DNA of 64,000 nucleotides from Rhodamnia argentea (GCF_020921035.1 NC_063150.1:1240001-1304000); one strand, 5' to 3'. Numbered from the stretch's first letter, positions 1 through 13,256 are shown. A program made the numbers and translations. The notes: generated from the letters alone by a model not told the origin.

Positions 1-1
1 A

Positions 2-3000
2 TTTTATAATGGTGTTACCCCACTGATGGAAATTGTGGAATCCTGTCAAGGAATTAAGAGGCTGAATCTATATCTTAAAGAGAGAAGGGATGATGTCAGC
101 GCTGGTGTTCCGGGAAGGTTCTTACATGTTGTGATAGGGCAAGATGGCTCGGGTGAGCAGTAGCTGCTCTAGTCAATTCTTATTATTCTTTCGGTGATTT
201 CATAATAAGACTTGTGAATCAAGTTTTACTTTATACAGATGTTGGGTCCTTGGCTGCCACAATCATGTATGCTTTCTACTTGAACGAAACACTTGGTGAT
301 GGCCAAATTTGCACGGTACCTGTTATCAACATGAGGAGAGCAGACTTTAGTTCGCATGTCGATCTCAAATGGTTGCTTAATTCATGTCAAATTGATGAGG
401 CATCTTTGGTCTTTATTGATGAGGTATTTTTCAGATCCTCTTTGTCTAATAAGTATGTCTGTTGATTAACATTGAAATTTTTGCTGCATCAACAGAATAT
501 AAGAAGCAAAACCTTCATATTTTGAACTTGCTGTTCTTGATGTACATGCTTTGCGGATACCTGTATGTCTCATTATTCAAGAGAGAAAAAAACACAAGGC
601 AATCGGTACTTAAATCGATCATTATTACGTTCAACGTAAGAAATACATAGCTTTACACAAACGAAGTACTCATTTCAATGCCTAATGACCTTCCCGATTT
701 TTCCTCTCTTATCTGGTAATGTATCAGAGAATGCAGTTGCATTTGCATACTTACCCGTGTAAAATTAACCGACATTCTTTGCTTTCTTGGACTATCAAGC
801 AGATTGACTTGTCCTACTATGATCTGTTTGGTAGTCTGAAGCTTGTTCTGGTCAATGGCCACAAGATACCTCTCAAACAAGAGGTAACATTCAATACTAT
901 TCTGTAGCTATTCACTTCATTGCTTAAAAACGATAGATTATTCATTGCCGTCCTGGATTTAGGCCTTAAAGGAGGCTGTCGTTGAAATCTTCAGTTGCAG
1001 AAAGGTGATAATCTTTGCTTACTTTGATTCTACTTGAGTGAGTGTAGCTAGTTACTCCACCGATATTTTTATGTCTCAATATTGCGCTTATTTAATTCTA
1101 TGCAGGGTGAATCCGTGTATCCTTGGGTGAGGGATGTGACTTTTGCACAGGTAATAAACTGCCCATTGACATTGCACAACTTTTCATCATAAGTTGCTAT
1201 ATTGTCCCTATGAGTATCATTGTTCATTGCAAGTCTACAGGATTGTGTGTTTCTAGTCACTTTTTTTTTTTTTTTCGAGTACAACTTTAACTCAATCAGT
1301 CTTGCTTTTATTTTATTTATTTTTGGGTTCATCGACCACCAATCTCAACTAGTTTGGGATAAAGGTGATGTTGATGTTGAGTACAGCTGTAACTTTTGAG
1401 GCTTTGACTTGGCTGTCTTTTGGCGTCTCAGATTTAGTTTTGCTTTCTAATGGACTATATCTTATTATATACAATTTAATGATGAATGTCTCTAATTTAA
1501 AGTCATTTCAGGCATTAGTATTTTATTCCCAACAAGGACTATTTTTTTAACCAAAAGCTACGAACCTTGAGGATAGACTATTGGAGGCATTCGACAAAAA
1601 TAGTGCAAGCGTTTTCTTCTTTTGCTGCGGTTGGCAATGGAATGCTGGCAGACTCGCTAACTCCTGCCCAATATCGTAGTTCCATAGCCTGAACAAATAC
1701 TTAGAGAGAAGTGCAGCAACTCATTTATTTAGTGTAAACGAGTCCTAAAACTTTGTAGAATGGCTCTGTCCAGTTGTTATATTCTGTTGAGAAAAATGGC
1801 CGAAGGACTTGATTAAAATATTGTAAAAGCCAAATAACCAACCAAAATGTTTTAGAACTTATTTTTACTTCAAGTAATTGTTCTAGGACTCTAGGTCCAG
1901 GACAGTATAACAACTTAAGCAAATTGATGTCCACTCCTGCAACAGTTGAATATGGCTGTCCACTTTGGCCAAGTCATAACTATCTATGCATTTCATTTTT
2001 TCCCAACCAAATATAAAGTGTGAGAATTGGATAGAATCATCTTTGTTTATTGTATCTGTTTAAGATATAGATGAAGGGATAGGTTTGCATATAAATTGCT
2101 AGGATGAAATTAGTGACGAGGAGTACGTGGTTAGGCGACAGTCTCTTGCTTGAGTACAGCTTTAGACCATGAAAGGGAAGTCATGTGACAATTTTCCATG
2201 AAAGTTTCTTTTTCAAAGGATTTCTCTCCGTATAGAACATTTAGACACCTACCACCACCTAGGTTCACGTGTTTGCCGAAATTGTTTACTTGTTTGTGCT
2301 TGCAGAATAGTGGCATTGACTAGCATCTTCTATTGCTATAAACTCAGGCATATCTAATCCCATAAATTTATTTGTATGATCCCCAATGTGCGAGTTTGCT
2401 TAAATATATAAATAAGTGTTAGTTATGACCTCTTTGTTATTCTCTTGCAGGATTGCTCCAGTTGCACTCTTCTCGCTGAGAAGTTTGCACTGACCTTCCC
2501 TGAGATTTTGGGTGGGCAAGGATTCAGTAGACTTTTGGTATGTCATGCTGGTGAACTATGAAGTGCTCATGATATATGATTTCTTTCCTGTCAGTGCTTT
2601 CATGTGATTCCATATTTTACAAGCTGAAGTTGGCCATTGAGTTGACTTACATTCCTTTGAAGAGCACTCCTTAATGGTTCAGCCTCGAATCCTCAATCAC
2701 CACCACCTCCTTCAAAGTGTATCTCTTTTCTCATCATATAAAAGCCCACTTGTCATCTGGTTAGCACCACGCCATGGAAAAGTATTTCTCGCAAATGGTG
2801 ATACTATTGTTCTGTAAACCTGGAAAGAACAGGAATGGTTGCTGACTTTCAAGTTCACATTCTCTAGCTGTCTCTTGAGTTAATTTTTCAGTACATTAAA
2901 TTTCCAAAGTTCTTTTCTGGATGCAAGCTATCAGGAATTCTCTTGGAGACTGCAAACCTGTCTCTCCCTCATTGCACCTCCAAAGACAAGTACATGGCCA

Positions 3001-6000
3001 CGTTGTTAATAAATGGGGCGGGTCGCTTCGGGTGTGATGGTCTTTATCAGATATGTAAGTTCAAAGTCCTTTGTAATACTTCTTGGTAGTAAAGCGTCTT
3101 CTTCGTGGGTTTATATGTGGAAGTGGAATGCATCTTCTGCAGTGAGGTACAAGATGTATGACGTATCAGATCTTAGAGTAACAGAAATCTTGCGCAAGGA
3201 CTTCAAGAAGTGGACTAGAATAGGTCAGGACTTTCTACTATTTTTATAATTTGTGACTTGTATGTGTACTACCAATATGTAGATTTTATATACATGAGGT
3301 CAAATCATTCTTCAACTAATGCAAGGTGGGTTTTGCCATCATGTAGTGATTAATTCTCTCATTGGTGCCATATCTGCAACTGAGCAGGGATTATTGAGCA
3401 CCATCATCTCTTCAAACCATTTATCTAGATTGGGTGCATGAATAGATTCATCTCACTTTGGCTAATCATAGAGCTGTCAGTGGAAATGAGTTTCTGGGAA
3501 GAAGTCTCTTTGAAACTAATTTTAAGTATATCAGAGCGCTTCCTCACATGGACTTAAAGATGCAGCAGCACAGACAACAGAGACAGCCTAGTCTATATTT
3601 GATTTCAATTGCGGAATAAATTGGTTGATGCAATATTCATGCACTATTCATAAGTCACATAGTTCTTTTTTCCCTTTTTTTTTTCAAGTTCCCTATCAGA
3701 TTGCCTCGAAAGTTATGCTAGTGAGTTGTTTATTTATGGCCTTGATGATTGCATTCTTGTTTAACTGTTTTACCAGGCAATCCGGATACTGCTGGTTTGC
3801 GATTTTCAGTGTCGCATGTTGGGATGAGTTCCATTGGTATGCCAGTTGGCCAACTTCTTGATCACGAGGATTCTTCAACCCAAGAAATTAAACTCTTCCA
3901 ACGTAAGAGATGAAATCGTGTTCATAGTGAAATATCTCTCTCAAATGATATGGATTTTCACTTCATTGAGATCTGTTCACCTTACCATGATGAGAATTAA
4001 TCCTGTTTTTCCAAGTAGTTCAAGTTTTTCTCAAAGATGGCTTATATGAAAGAAAAAAGAGCACCCCACCTCCCAAATGAAAGTTCAGATGGTGTTTTTC
4101 ATTTCTTGTTAGAATTGTTTGTAAAGTAGAGATTATGTGTTCATAAATCTAAACTCTGAAAAGAGAAAGCTTATCAAATTGTCTTTTTCTGTTGCAACAT
4201 GCTAATGTTTGCAGTCATATTCTGTTTTCTGGGCGCAATTAGTGAATTCCCACTCTCCCCTAGATTCCAGAAATAGAGTAATCGACAAGGCCAGTGCTCA
4301 GTTTCTTTTTTACTATACTTAAGAGTTTAAATTTCAAGAAGGCTGGAATCCACTACTCGCCTGAAAAATCTATTTTTAGCATATATTGTTCAGTATCACC
4401 AATATATTTGCTGCTTTTGGAATTGAGTAGTTATCTGGCTATATATGATTCGTCCGCTTGGAATCTTCCCTTGTCTTGACTGTCCTTTACGTCTTCATTA
4501 TTCCTGTTGCGTGCCAATTTTTATTCTTTCACTTATCCATATCTGAGTCTAACCAAGTATTATCATGTCACACAAGTAGGTTGAGATAAGGTATTTAAGT
4601 TATGGTAGTTATGCTTATGCTGTTGTGGAAGAAACTTCTTCTAGTTGGTGAAACTGTTATTCAAGCTAATGGTGCTACATAACTATGTATAAGATGAAAA
4701 AGAAAAGGGATTAATTGCATTGCTGTGTGACGAGGCATTGCCTTTCTGGCCATCTGGGTGGACTCCATCAGCAATTGAGCTTGCTTTTTGTAGGCTGTAG
4801 TGCTGTCCAGTAGTTCAGGATTTGTAAGTATATGTTCGAATTTTGCTGGAAAAGAGAATCTGCAAAACAGTCATGAGCTTAAGAAAAGAGTGCTAACCTA
4901 CTGATTTAATCACAAGATTCTCTCACGATAGGTTAGCCAAAAATGACAACAATAGCTTCGACAAAATAAACAACAACATAGAAAAAATAAACCTAGTCTT
5001 TACCAGCTAAGTAGGTTCATCATGCGGATCATTTTTCTTTTTGCCAGTGCTTCCTTAGTGGTATCAAATCCTCCAAAAATCCTTACAGTCTGAGCCCGGA
5101 GTCTCAATCTCAAAAAGTTTTGACAGGACAACCGATGTTTTGCGCACTAAATTTCCTTCCATATATCCTCATCCTGAACTACCTTAGTAAGACAGATTAT
5201 GAGTTTCACCAGGTGTAACAGTCCCAATTTCTTTGAAAATATTCTTTGCAGATTGCGCATTGTTGTACTCTTTACCATTTTACTGATAAATGATTACTTA
5301 GAGCTGCCCATGGCACAAGTTATTCATATTCGCGCACACTATGTCTAAAATAATAAAAACTGAGATCCATTACAGAGTTGTCTGGTAGTGCCCAGGCAGC
5401 ATTTGCCTGAACAATGACAGTAGGGGATCTCAAACTTGTCTTGTCACATATCTGTACTTCTTTACCATTTTACTGATAATGATTACTCATAGAGCTGCCC
5501 ATTGCACAAGTTATTCATATTCACTTGCGTTATGTCTAAAATAATAAAAACTGAGAGATCCATTACAGAGTTGTTTGGTAGTTCCCAGGCAACATTTGCT
5601 TGAACAATGATGGTAGGGGATCTCAAACTTGTCTCATCACGTATCTGGACCTAATTATGGCTAATTTCATGCTGGTACAGGAATCATTTGATTTTTTTGC
5701 CTTGCTTGAACATTGAATCATCGGGTGTAATATTTGTGGATCTAAAAATCTAAAATGTCATGGAGATTTCACTATAGTGGATATTTACCTAAAGCCTGTT
5801 TCAAATGAGTGAACATTGTTAGTTTTTGTTGTTGGATTTGGTAGTCTTACAGGTTGTTCTGTTTTGTGAAACTTCAGAACTGGAGAAACTGCGGGTACTC
5901 ACAATTGTTTCAGGGTATTACGATGTAGACAAGAACTTCAAGGTTTGTTGCTATTGTTTGGTTGAATACCATGTGCAAATGTTAGTTGTCACTATACGTT

Positions 6001-7638
6001 GGATGAGAGATAATTGGGGTGACAATGACTAGGACGGCGAGTCCTACAAGAAAGAATAAATTATTAGACTTCACAGTGGAAGATTCCGAAACATCATATC
6101 TAGGGTGTCTTAATCATCACACCTAGGAGAAGAATTGCATCATGCGATCACAAAGCAAATACTTGCAAGAATCAATATCATTTATATTGAACAAAGAAAT
6201 TTACAAGGATATATGCTCTCTAATCCTAGTTGGACTAGGAAACCTCGAAACGAGAATAACAGAAATAGGAAACCACTACAAAAGGAAATACAGTATCCTT
6301 CTTAGAATAAAAAAAGGAAACTGTATGGAATTCTAATAGTATTCAAATCCTGGTGGATGAATTTACTAATTAAACTTGAAGAAGAATCTTGGTCCTTTAA
6401 GCACTCGTGTTTGAGGTGCAAAGTCTAGCTTCCCCAAGACCATGTAGAAACATCTATATTTGGACACACATCATCTTGCATGAATTCGTCAGCTGCTTTA
6501 ACCAATTTGAAAACTTCTTATAATCAACTTTGTGCTGCGGAAGAATATCATTGCTCACTTTATAATTACCCTCGTATGTGTAGGAAATATAAATGCGAGC
6601 TACTTGAATGGCTGTATAAACAGTGAGTTATTAGAACTATCATTATCATCCTTGATACCGAGGAAACCATCAACACTTTTCTCTGCTGACATCCAATACA
6701 TTGTTTCCTTAAGTGAACAGTTTCCTTCCAGATGTTGTTATGTTACTGTTAGATCATTCCATGTAGCTAGTAGACGCAGTCTCTCTGGGCCTTATATACG
6801 TTTGGTCTCATGGGACGTAATAGCTTAAGTGTTTAGGTTGAGCTTTTAACATGGTATAAGAGTCAGGTCTCAATTCTTCATGCCCCATTTGATATTTAAT
6901 TCTTTTCTTGCTTATCATATTCTGCATTTGTTGTCTAATTTTCACATGAGAAGAGGTTTCCCTCATAATGAGAGAACGTGTCTTACTCCTTAATCTTGAT
7001 CTTCCTACATAGAAGATATGGCCAAGACCATCCTTTTAACTTCTAGGTGAATTGTCTGTGTGAACAATATTCGCTTGGTTGAGAAGAATACACTCATTTG
7101 GGAAATTCCCATTGATATCCTGACACATAGCTCCATTAATGTTAATTTTACTAAAATGTTTTTTGCGCTCTTCAGAGGGAAATCCTTGTCTCCGCTGAAT
7201 CTGTTGACCTAAAGAAGAATCTTCTGCATTTTTTCAATTCAAATGCCTCCCAGTTGCCCCTGAAAGTTCTGCCACTACCAGGTCAGACGATATACATCTG
7301 TTATTGACTTGTTTAGGATCTTGAGATAAGCACAGGGATTTCAATATCAAATTTTGAAATTGACAGACATCTATCTAAAAGGTCAAAGGCTATATGAATC
7401 CCAGTGTTGCAACTTGCTGCGCAAACATCTCTAACAAAACACTTAACTGATCTTGATGGATCGAGTCTGAATTGATTTAAAGTCTCCATTTTGTGTGCAA
7501 TAAAGCTTCTTGATTGACTGAAATGCTTGCCGTGCAGGTCTAAGAAATGAGATGAGTGCTTTCGAGATTGATAAGTTCACATCAAGGAAAAATATCGAGC
7601 GGTTGCTGGAAGAATTTGGCAGCACATTAAAAGGCTAA
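2..7638 (+). CDS. Prune/exopolyphosphatase-like DHH-superfamily protein, 3' part
   Basis: The 5' end lies outside the window. Exons, all in phase: 2-152, 239-423, 803-883, 963-1004, 1106-1150, 2451-2537, 2928-3054, 3143-3223, 3777-3902, 5878-5942, 7176-7281 and 7538-7638 (TAA), giving about 398 residues. The order of motifs follows eukaryotic Prune/PPX1 phosphoesterases: HVVIG then DVGSLAAT, then LVFIDEIDL, LVLVNGHK, EIFSCRK, ILLETAN, and a DHHA2-like C-terminal half containing VGMSSIGMP, a TIVSGYYD segment and REILV. Known members hydrolyse polyphosphate or cyclic nucleotides with Mn ions held by Asp/His motifs. Here the DxD, DHH and DHR positions read DVG, NGH and SCR, so catalysis is doubtful. 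The assignment rests on motif order and spacing. Introns are large, the biggest holding repeats. Confidence 0.72.
5266..5646. repeat. Two-copy tandem duplication of about 190 bp in an intron
   Basis: Copies at about 5266-5454 and 5455-5646 are near-identical, sharing for example TTTACCATTTTACTGATAA, ATGTCTAAAATAATAAAAAC and GTAGGGGATCTCAAACTTGTC, with scattered point changes and small indels. They lie in the intron between the exons ending at 3902 and starting at 5878, so they do not affect coding. Confidence 0.85.
6010..6975 (+). mobile_element. Possible LTR-retrotransposon remnant in an intron
   Basis: The stretch ends with a sequence near 6848-6868 reading ACATGGTATAAGAGTCAGG. This resembles the copia primer-binding site complementary to initiator tRNA-Met (TGGTATCAGAGC) with two changes. 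The preceding 800 bp differ in character from the surrounding intron and include GCCTTATATACG just upstream, as in an LTR promoter region. No second LTR, gag or pol was seen, so this could be a solo LTR with leader or a chance match. Confidence 0.3.
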
Positions 7639-7732
7639 TACAGCCGTATGGATGAACATTTCGTCATACCGGGAATTTATCTTCTCAGGAGCTTCACGAA
7701 GACTGAACTCAGCAAGAAAACCTACACAAGAA

Positions 7733-7922
7733 TGAAAGGGAAAGGGAAAGGGAAAGGGAAAACACACAATAATAGAACAATGGACAAGTAAACAGCATCT
7801 ATAAAGCAGGTTTTACATTTCCTCATCTGTTGGCATTTCAGCCATGACAGTTTCCTTTGGTCCTTTTCTTTATAATTTTTTTTGTAAAAGTTGTTCTTTT
7901 AAGAGAGAGAGAGAGAGAGAGA
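7733..7922. repeat. GAAAGG hexamer run and GA microsatellite downstream of the Prune-like gene
   Basis: A run of four to five GGGAAA hexamers occupies 7733-7760, and a (GA)10 tract occupies 7902-7922. Both lie within 300 bp of the stop codon and may fall in the 3' UTR. From here to about 8150 nothing else is recognisable. Confidence 0.8.
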
Positions 7923-8152
7923 TGTTTTGCATGTCATTATTGGGTCATGTATGAAAAATTTAGTGTAGCTCTTACCCTACGTTATAATCACACGAATCTG
8001 TCAGAAAATGTGGATGAGGAATTCAATTATTAATTATGTTCAGGCCTGTAAGTTCTGATGTGAAAATTCCTGTTTCGCTGCGTTTATCGGTTAGCAAGGA
8101 AACTAGGTTTTCTCCTATGATTTTATTGATTATATTCACGTTTGGAGGAAGC

Positions 8153-9281
8153 AGGGGTGTCAAAATTGTACTGTAAAACCGAACCGAACCGAACCCCTAA
8201 CTGAACTGAAAATTTCGATTTTTCAAGAAAACTCAAACTGAACAGAACCATTGCCACCCTACTGGTAATTTTCAGACTAACTTCATGACATATCAGGTAG
8301 GAAAATAAGCTTCAATTTGTATTTTCCACTTGTTTGGAATATTCTATAGTACTGAAGGTCTTTTCCTCCGTGAAATATTTTCATTTTCGCTTTTTTACAA
8401 CTCTGTTCAGGTTAAAATTATGCAGCGCATACTAAAGATTTAAAATGGTCACTAATTTAGCATGTTAAAAAGTAAATTTTCTTATGTTAGAGGCGACGAA
8501 TATTGACACTTATGTTTCCTTTTGTTAATTAAGGTTGGGATAATTAAGTTATGTTGTTGGTGCATTTATGGCTGTCAATGGTTCTGTTAGGTTCGAGTTT
8601 TCATGATAACCGAACCGCAATTGAAGTGTGCATTTTTTTTACCCAAACCAGCAGGGGTTTCAATCTCGCTCGCTGCTCCGAATCCTTGGTGCTTCTCGAC
8701 GAAAATGTATTCCTGATTCCATATCATCACTCCTCCCTTTGTTTGTGTTTTTTTTGTAGTTGTTTACATGAATCGCGGAATCGAAACTTCGGATTGTGCG
8801 ATTACTGTGCAGTGCGTTATTGGGGAAATTGTTGAAATTGGAATCTTGCTGGCGAAATTTTGGTTTTTCGTTCTGATTCTGTTGCTTTGTCGGGTGAGCA
8901 AATGGACGGATTGGTCATAGCTTGGGAGTTTTGAGGTTTCGTCAGCAGCTAGGGAGATGGTGAGAGGAGAATCATGCTGTGGTGCTTTGCTGCTCGAGAG
9001 CTCGCTATGGGGCAGGGAAGAGAGATTCTCCGGCCGTGCCTCGATGCTGCTTCGTCTCCGGCTGGAACGGGCGATTCCGTTCCTCCGTTTTGACTCAGCA
9101 AACTCGGGCGAGCGAGTTCCTACAGTGAAGCCAAGGAAGAAGGAGGAGAAAAAAAAAATGCCCAAAATTCGGTCCGAACCGAATCGAACTGTCAAATTAC
9201 TCAAATTCATTACTTATTACCCAAATTGAATGAGAACCGAAATTTTCAGGTCGGTTCAGTTTGGGTATTTTTTACACCCCT
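8153..9281. mobile_element. Putative non-autonomous DNA transposon with AGGGGTGT ends
   Basis: The left end AGGGGTGTCAAAATT and the right end, read in reverse, AGGGGTGTAAAAAATACCC form terminal inverted repeats. Just inside both ends are runs of the CCGAACCGAA type (about 8178-8200 and 9172-9190) and their complement GGTCGGTTCAG. The ends resemble hAT termini. No matching 8-bp target duplication was found (flanks GAGGAAGC and AAGTACAA). The interior (about 8560-9160) is more GC-rich and carries open frames on both strands with no recognisable domain. It could be a captured gene piece. Confidence 0.5.
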
Positions 9282-9417
9282 AAGTACAAGTTCAACCAAA
9301 AGTCTAAAAATTTTGGTCCAAAGTAAAATTAGATTCTTAACGATTAAAGAAGCGCAATCAAGTCCTAAACTTTGGAATCCCATGCAAGTTGCTTTGAGCA
9401 TCGCTCACCTAAATTGG

Positions 9418-11123
9418 GGAAAAATTACCAAAAAAATCATGAACATATTGCAATTATGTCAATTCGGCATTTAATTTATTTTTTGTCAATTAAGTTGTAA
9501 ACCTTTTGCATATATGCCAATTTAGTCCATTTGGCCGGCCGGCGTTGACATGGATAATTTTTAATGATATTTTTTTTTTTTTTTTTTCCTTCTCATTGTG
9601 GTTGGCGAGGGTCGCCAGAGCTCGTTTGCTGCAAGGGCAACCTTGCCATGGCCTCAACGGCCGCGGCCGAAGGTGGCCTCATTCATAGTTGGCGAGGCCA
9701 TGACCGCCTATGCCCGCGGTCGGCGAAGCCGGCCTCATCTGCTAGGGATGAGCATAGTTTCGGGGTAGAATTGAAAATCGGATTGGTGGTAATCTTTTTT
9801 ATTTTAGGTTTTAGGGTATGAAGGATATATTTCAGATTTCAAAAATTAGGAAACCGACTCTGAAAGGTAGGTTCTAGATGGTGGGATCTCAGAACTGTAA
9901 CAACTCTTTGTATTTCTCTTCTTTTATGTCTTCGTGCGATCCTAAGGGATTCAATAGTGTCGGATGATGGATGGGTAATCTGTTACCACTAGTCTAAGCT
10001 TTCATTTTCGATGATATCAATGACCGAGACTCTTACTTTGTTAATATTTTCTATTCTTCATGTGTATAAATACGAGTTGTGGTCATGGTTTATAACAGTA
10101 AATGACGGTCATTAAAGGTGATAATTCATTGCAATTGTTGAAATAAGAGTACGGGTAGAACTTGGACAGATCATATAATCGACTTGGAACCTACAATAGA
10201 GTAAGTTCCGTGTTCCAAAAATTGGAGAATTGATTTCGACGGGCAGGTTCCAAACTAAGTAGCACCGACACCGACACCGATACACGACACTTCATTTCTT
10301 AAAAATAGAGAATTTCAGCACGTTGGGACACGTTATATATTGAATGTATATTTTTATATATTATCATATATAAATAAAAATAAAAGCATTGAGTTTCTTC
10401 TTCTTCTTCTGTTAGGATTTACGGTTAGGTTTTTTGTTTTTTTAGCTAACTGGATATATTAATTTTAGGGTGACTAGGTACATAACCGAAGTACATATTT
10501 TTTGATTAATTTATATTTTGACCCATAATTGATTAAAAACGCTTTCAAACCGACCCCGTAAGTGTCGAAATGACGTGTCGGGATGCTGGATTCGCATGTC
10601 GCTATCGTGTCTAAAGAGCTGATTATGTGTCGGTCGCATATTGGAGAGTGTCGGGGTGTCGAAGAGTGTCGGACATAACACGACCAAATACAAAAGCCTC
10701 TGGAGAGTGTTGGTGCTTCCTAGTTTTCAGATTCCACCCGAAACCCGGACCGATCTTGGAGCTGCTCACCCCTATCGCCCGCAGCCATGCTTCACGAACC
10801 AAACCATCGCAAGGCAAAACCTCGCTAGGGTGCCGATCACGGACGAAGGCCGCCATAGTCTCGCTAGCCGTGGGCGAACCCATGATGAGGCTACCCTCAC
10901 CCAACGGCTGACGAGCTCCAAAGACCTTTGCTGGCCATAGTGGGAAGAAAAAAAAAGAAAGGGAAAAAATATATTATTAAAAATTATTCACGTCAAGACC
11001 GGCTAGTCAAATGGACTAAATTGACATAAATGCAAAAGGTCTAGGACTTAGTTGGAAACAAAAAATTTATGACTAAATTTACACAATTGCAATAGATTTA
11101 AAATTTTTTTGGTAAAATTTTCC
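9418..11123. mobile_element. Long inverted-repeat (MULE/fold-back type) element, interrupted by a hAT MITE
   Basis: The left arm (about 9418-9560: GGGAAAAATTACCAAAAAAA, then ATTGCAATTATGTCAATTC and TTTAGTCCATTTGGCC) is the imperfect reverse complement of the right arm (about 10975-11123: AGTCAAATGGACTAAATTGAC, ACACAATTGCAATAG, TTTTTTTGGTAAAATTTTCC). The middle is GC-rich, containing GTTGGCGAGGGTCGCC, the same kind of core seen in the relative at 58152-58988. The hAT MITE at 9743-10774 splits the core. No clean target duplication was found. No transposase is present. Confidence 0.7.
9743..10774. mobile_element. hAT-like MITE, 1,032 bp, nested
   Basis: The left end TAGGGATGAGCA and right end GCTGCTCACCCCTA are inverted repeats shared with the elements at 20055, 54123 and 61749. 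Flanking 8-mers TCATCTGC and TCGCCCGC match at 5 of 8 positions and differ only by transitions, as expected for an old 8-bp hAT target duplication. The interior has the GGTTCC/GGAACC-type subterminal words of the family. Overlapping open frames near 10500-10940 have no domain and are judged non-coding. Confidence 0.65.
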
Positions 11124-11312
11124 ATTGCTATTGAAAAACCAACATGGCATTTAAAAAGAAAAAGAAATAGGCCTAGTTTTTAAAAAATAAAAACAAAAAA
11201 AATGAAAAAAGAAACAATAGCAAAAGTGCCATTTTTGTGTTGTTTCCCTTTTCTTTATTTTTTGGCTTTGTTTATTACTTAATATTAATTTTGGTTTTTG
11301 TTCTCATGTTTT

Positions 11313-12990
11313 GTGATAACTCGTAAATCCTCACTTGCTTATGGGTGAATTAGTATTTGATGAGTTTGGATTATTGGATAAAGCGTAGGGAATTCTTATC
11401 CGAACTCCCGGATATTTTAAAGGAATTTTTGTGGACTTGATGCTATTTTAGGGACACGATATGTTGGAATTAGGTCCTATCGAGTCAAGTACTTATGAAA
11501 ATTGGGTCAATTAGGGACCGACTTGGGACACATGACTGCATGAGGACACTTGCGGGGCCACGTATCACCACGTGGCAAGGCGGTTTGCCACATGGCAACC
11601 TAGGGTCACAACTTTTTGTCCGCTTAAAATAGGAGCAGGTTAGTACTTAACAGTTTAAGATCATTTAGCACGAAAATTGGAATTCGGCCAATATAATCAT
11701 GACAAAGCAGAAGCATGGCATATAGTTAAGTACGACACGTCACAAGCTAACTCCACTACAAGCAGGTGACAAGCACGACAAATCATAAGGCGACTCTACT
11801 ACAAGTTGTTGACTGGTCTAAGTTAATTGGACTATTATAAATAGAAATCGTCATCTGTTCATTTAGCAACTATTGTTGAAAATTCTATCGTTACTTTGCT
11901 GGAACTACCGGCGTCCGTCCGAGATCGCCTTGGCTATCCGCCTATCGGTCTTGTCGCCGCCCACGACTCGCACCACTGTGTGCTTGCTCTTGGCCATAGC
12001 CGTTAGCCGATCGCCCTAGCCGTATGCCGCCCGAGTCACCGCACCACCGCTGTTCACCTCTTTTAGCCGTTCGGTGCTCCGATTGTTCATCTAGTCCATT
12101 CGTTTGTCCAATCGTTTGATTGTTCGTTCGTTGAATTCTCGATTAATCGAGACAAGTAGATTTTTAGTCCTTGTTACTATATTGTCTATGATTTTGCTAT
12201 TGTGAATTATTTGTCTATTTGTTATGGCTATGATAACCTTGCTTTGGATATTTAGAGATTCTGAAATCCTATCCTTGAGTATCCTAGATTTTAGTTCGAT
12301 AGATCTCGATTTGTGGTATTTATGACTTTGATTAGGTTTATCCTTGGATTCTGATTGACTCTATCCTTCGATTTTGGTTTGACTTTGAGATTCTATCATT
12401 TTGGATACCTTGGATTCTGTTGTGGTGACTTTGATTGCAATCCTATGATTCTATGGCTGGTTTAGTCATTTGGCTTAGGAAGCCTACTTGCGGAGGAGCT
12501 TCGGCTTACTCCCGTTGATTAATCATTTTTCATATGAACAAGATAGCTGGAGGCTATGGATGATGATGCTGAAAATCTGGAGTAGATTACTCTCTGTTGT
12601 ACTCCTCCCATGTAAATATTGTAAACAAAAGGAGGAGCTATATAAATATGTAACAAAGAGTGTGTGGTGAGTTTGAAATAAACGAGTTATAAATAAAAGT
12701 GTATTGTTTGTAAATGTGTGCATTTAGTTAGTGAAACCATGAAAGACCATACCCCTTGTATAGGAGTGCCTGCCGATCGGATGTTTTTGTTTGATATGCA
12801 CTTGTGCCCGTATGGCCACTTGATTGCTTTACTTATAGCTTCGGCATGCGCCAGTTACTCCGATTAAGGAAAGTCTTCCCAATGGGGTGATGATGGTATG
12901 GGACGTCACATGTTTGATACTCCCTCTCCTTTTTGGTCACGTTTGGCCTTGTCCGCACCACATATTCTCAAAAGTATTACTAAAATTTAG
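11313..12990 (+). mobile_element. LTR-like region, possibly solo LTR(s)
   Basis: The segment starts TGATAACTCGTAAATCC, a plausible plant Ty3-type LTR start. It contains CTATAAATAG near 11833-11842 followed by a GC-rich leader-like tract with many CCG-rich words (11900-12080). A second promoter-like stretch (AGCTATATAAATATG, about 12637-12651) suggests a second, perhaps nested, LTR. No gag, pol or matching partner LTR is present. The boundaries are uncertain. Confidence 0.3.
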
Positions 12991-13256
12991 TGTGATTTTT
13001 TATGTCCTGTGTCAGCAAAATCGAGTAAACGGTATGACTTGATTGTATCATATTCCCAATCTTGTGATTGGTTTCATTATTTCCAATTTTAAGGTCTTTT
13101 CGCGCAAATATTTCATGGAAATTCCTAACCAAGTTGGCAGAAAAGAAAAAGAGAAGAAAAAGAAGAAAAAATTCCGATCCTGGCTGCTCTCGGCGGATCT
13201 TCATTTCAGAATATAAGCATCTGGTTCATGTTGGCAACTTCTCCTGTATTAGAATC

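Noticed and set aside
8764..9210. 148-codon minus-strand frame
   Set aside because: It has no domain, overlaps an open frame on the other strand, and lies inside a transposon; it could be a captured piece but is not supportable as a gene.
8153..9281. Assignment of this element to the same hAT family as the four MITEs
   Set aside because: The ends AGGGGTGTCAAAA differ after the first bases, and no 8-bp target duplication is present.
10623..10940. Three overlapping frames of about 90-100 codons
   Set aside because: They straddle the right end of a hAT MITE and the GC-rich core of the surrounding element; no domain.
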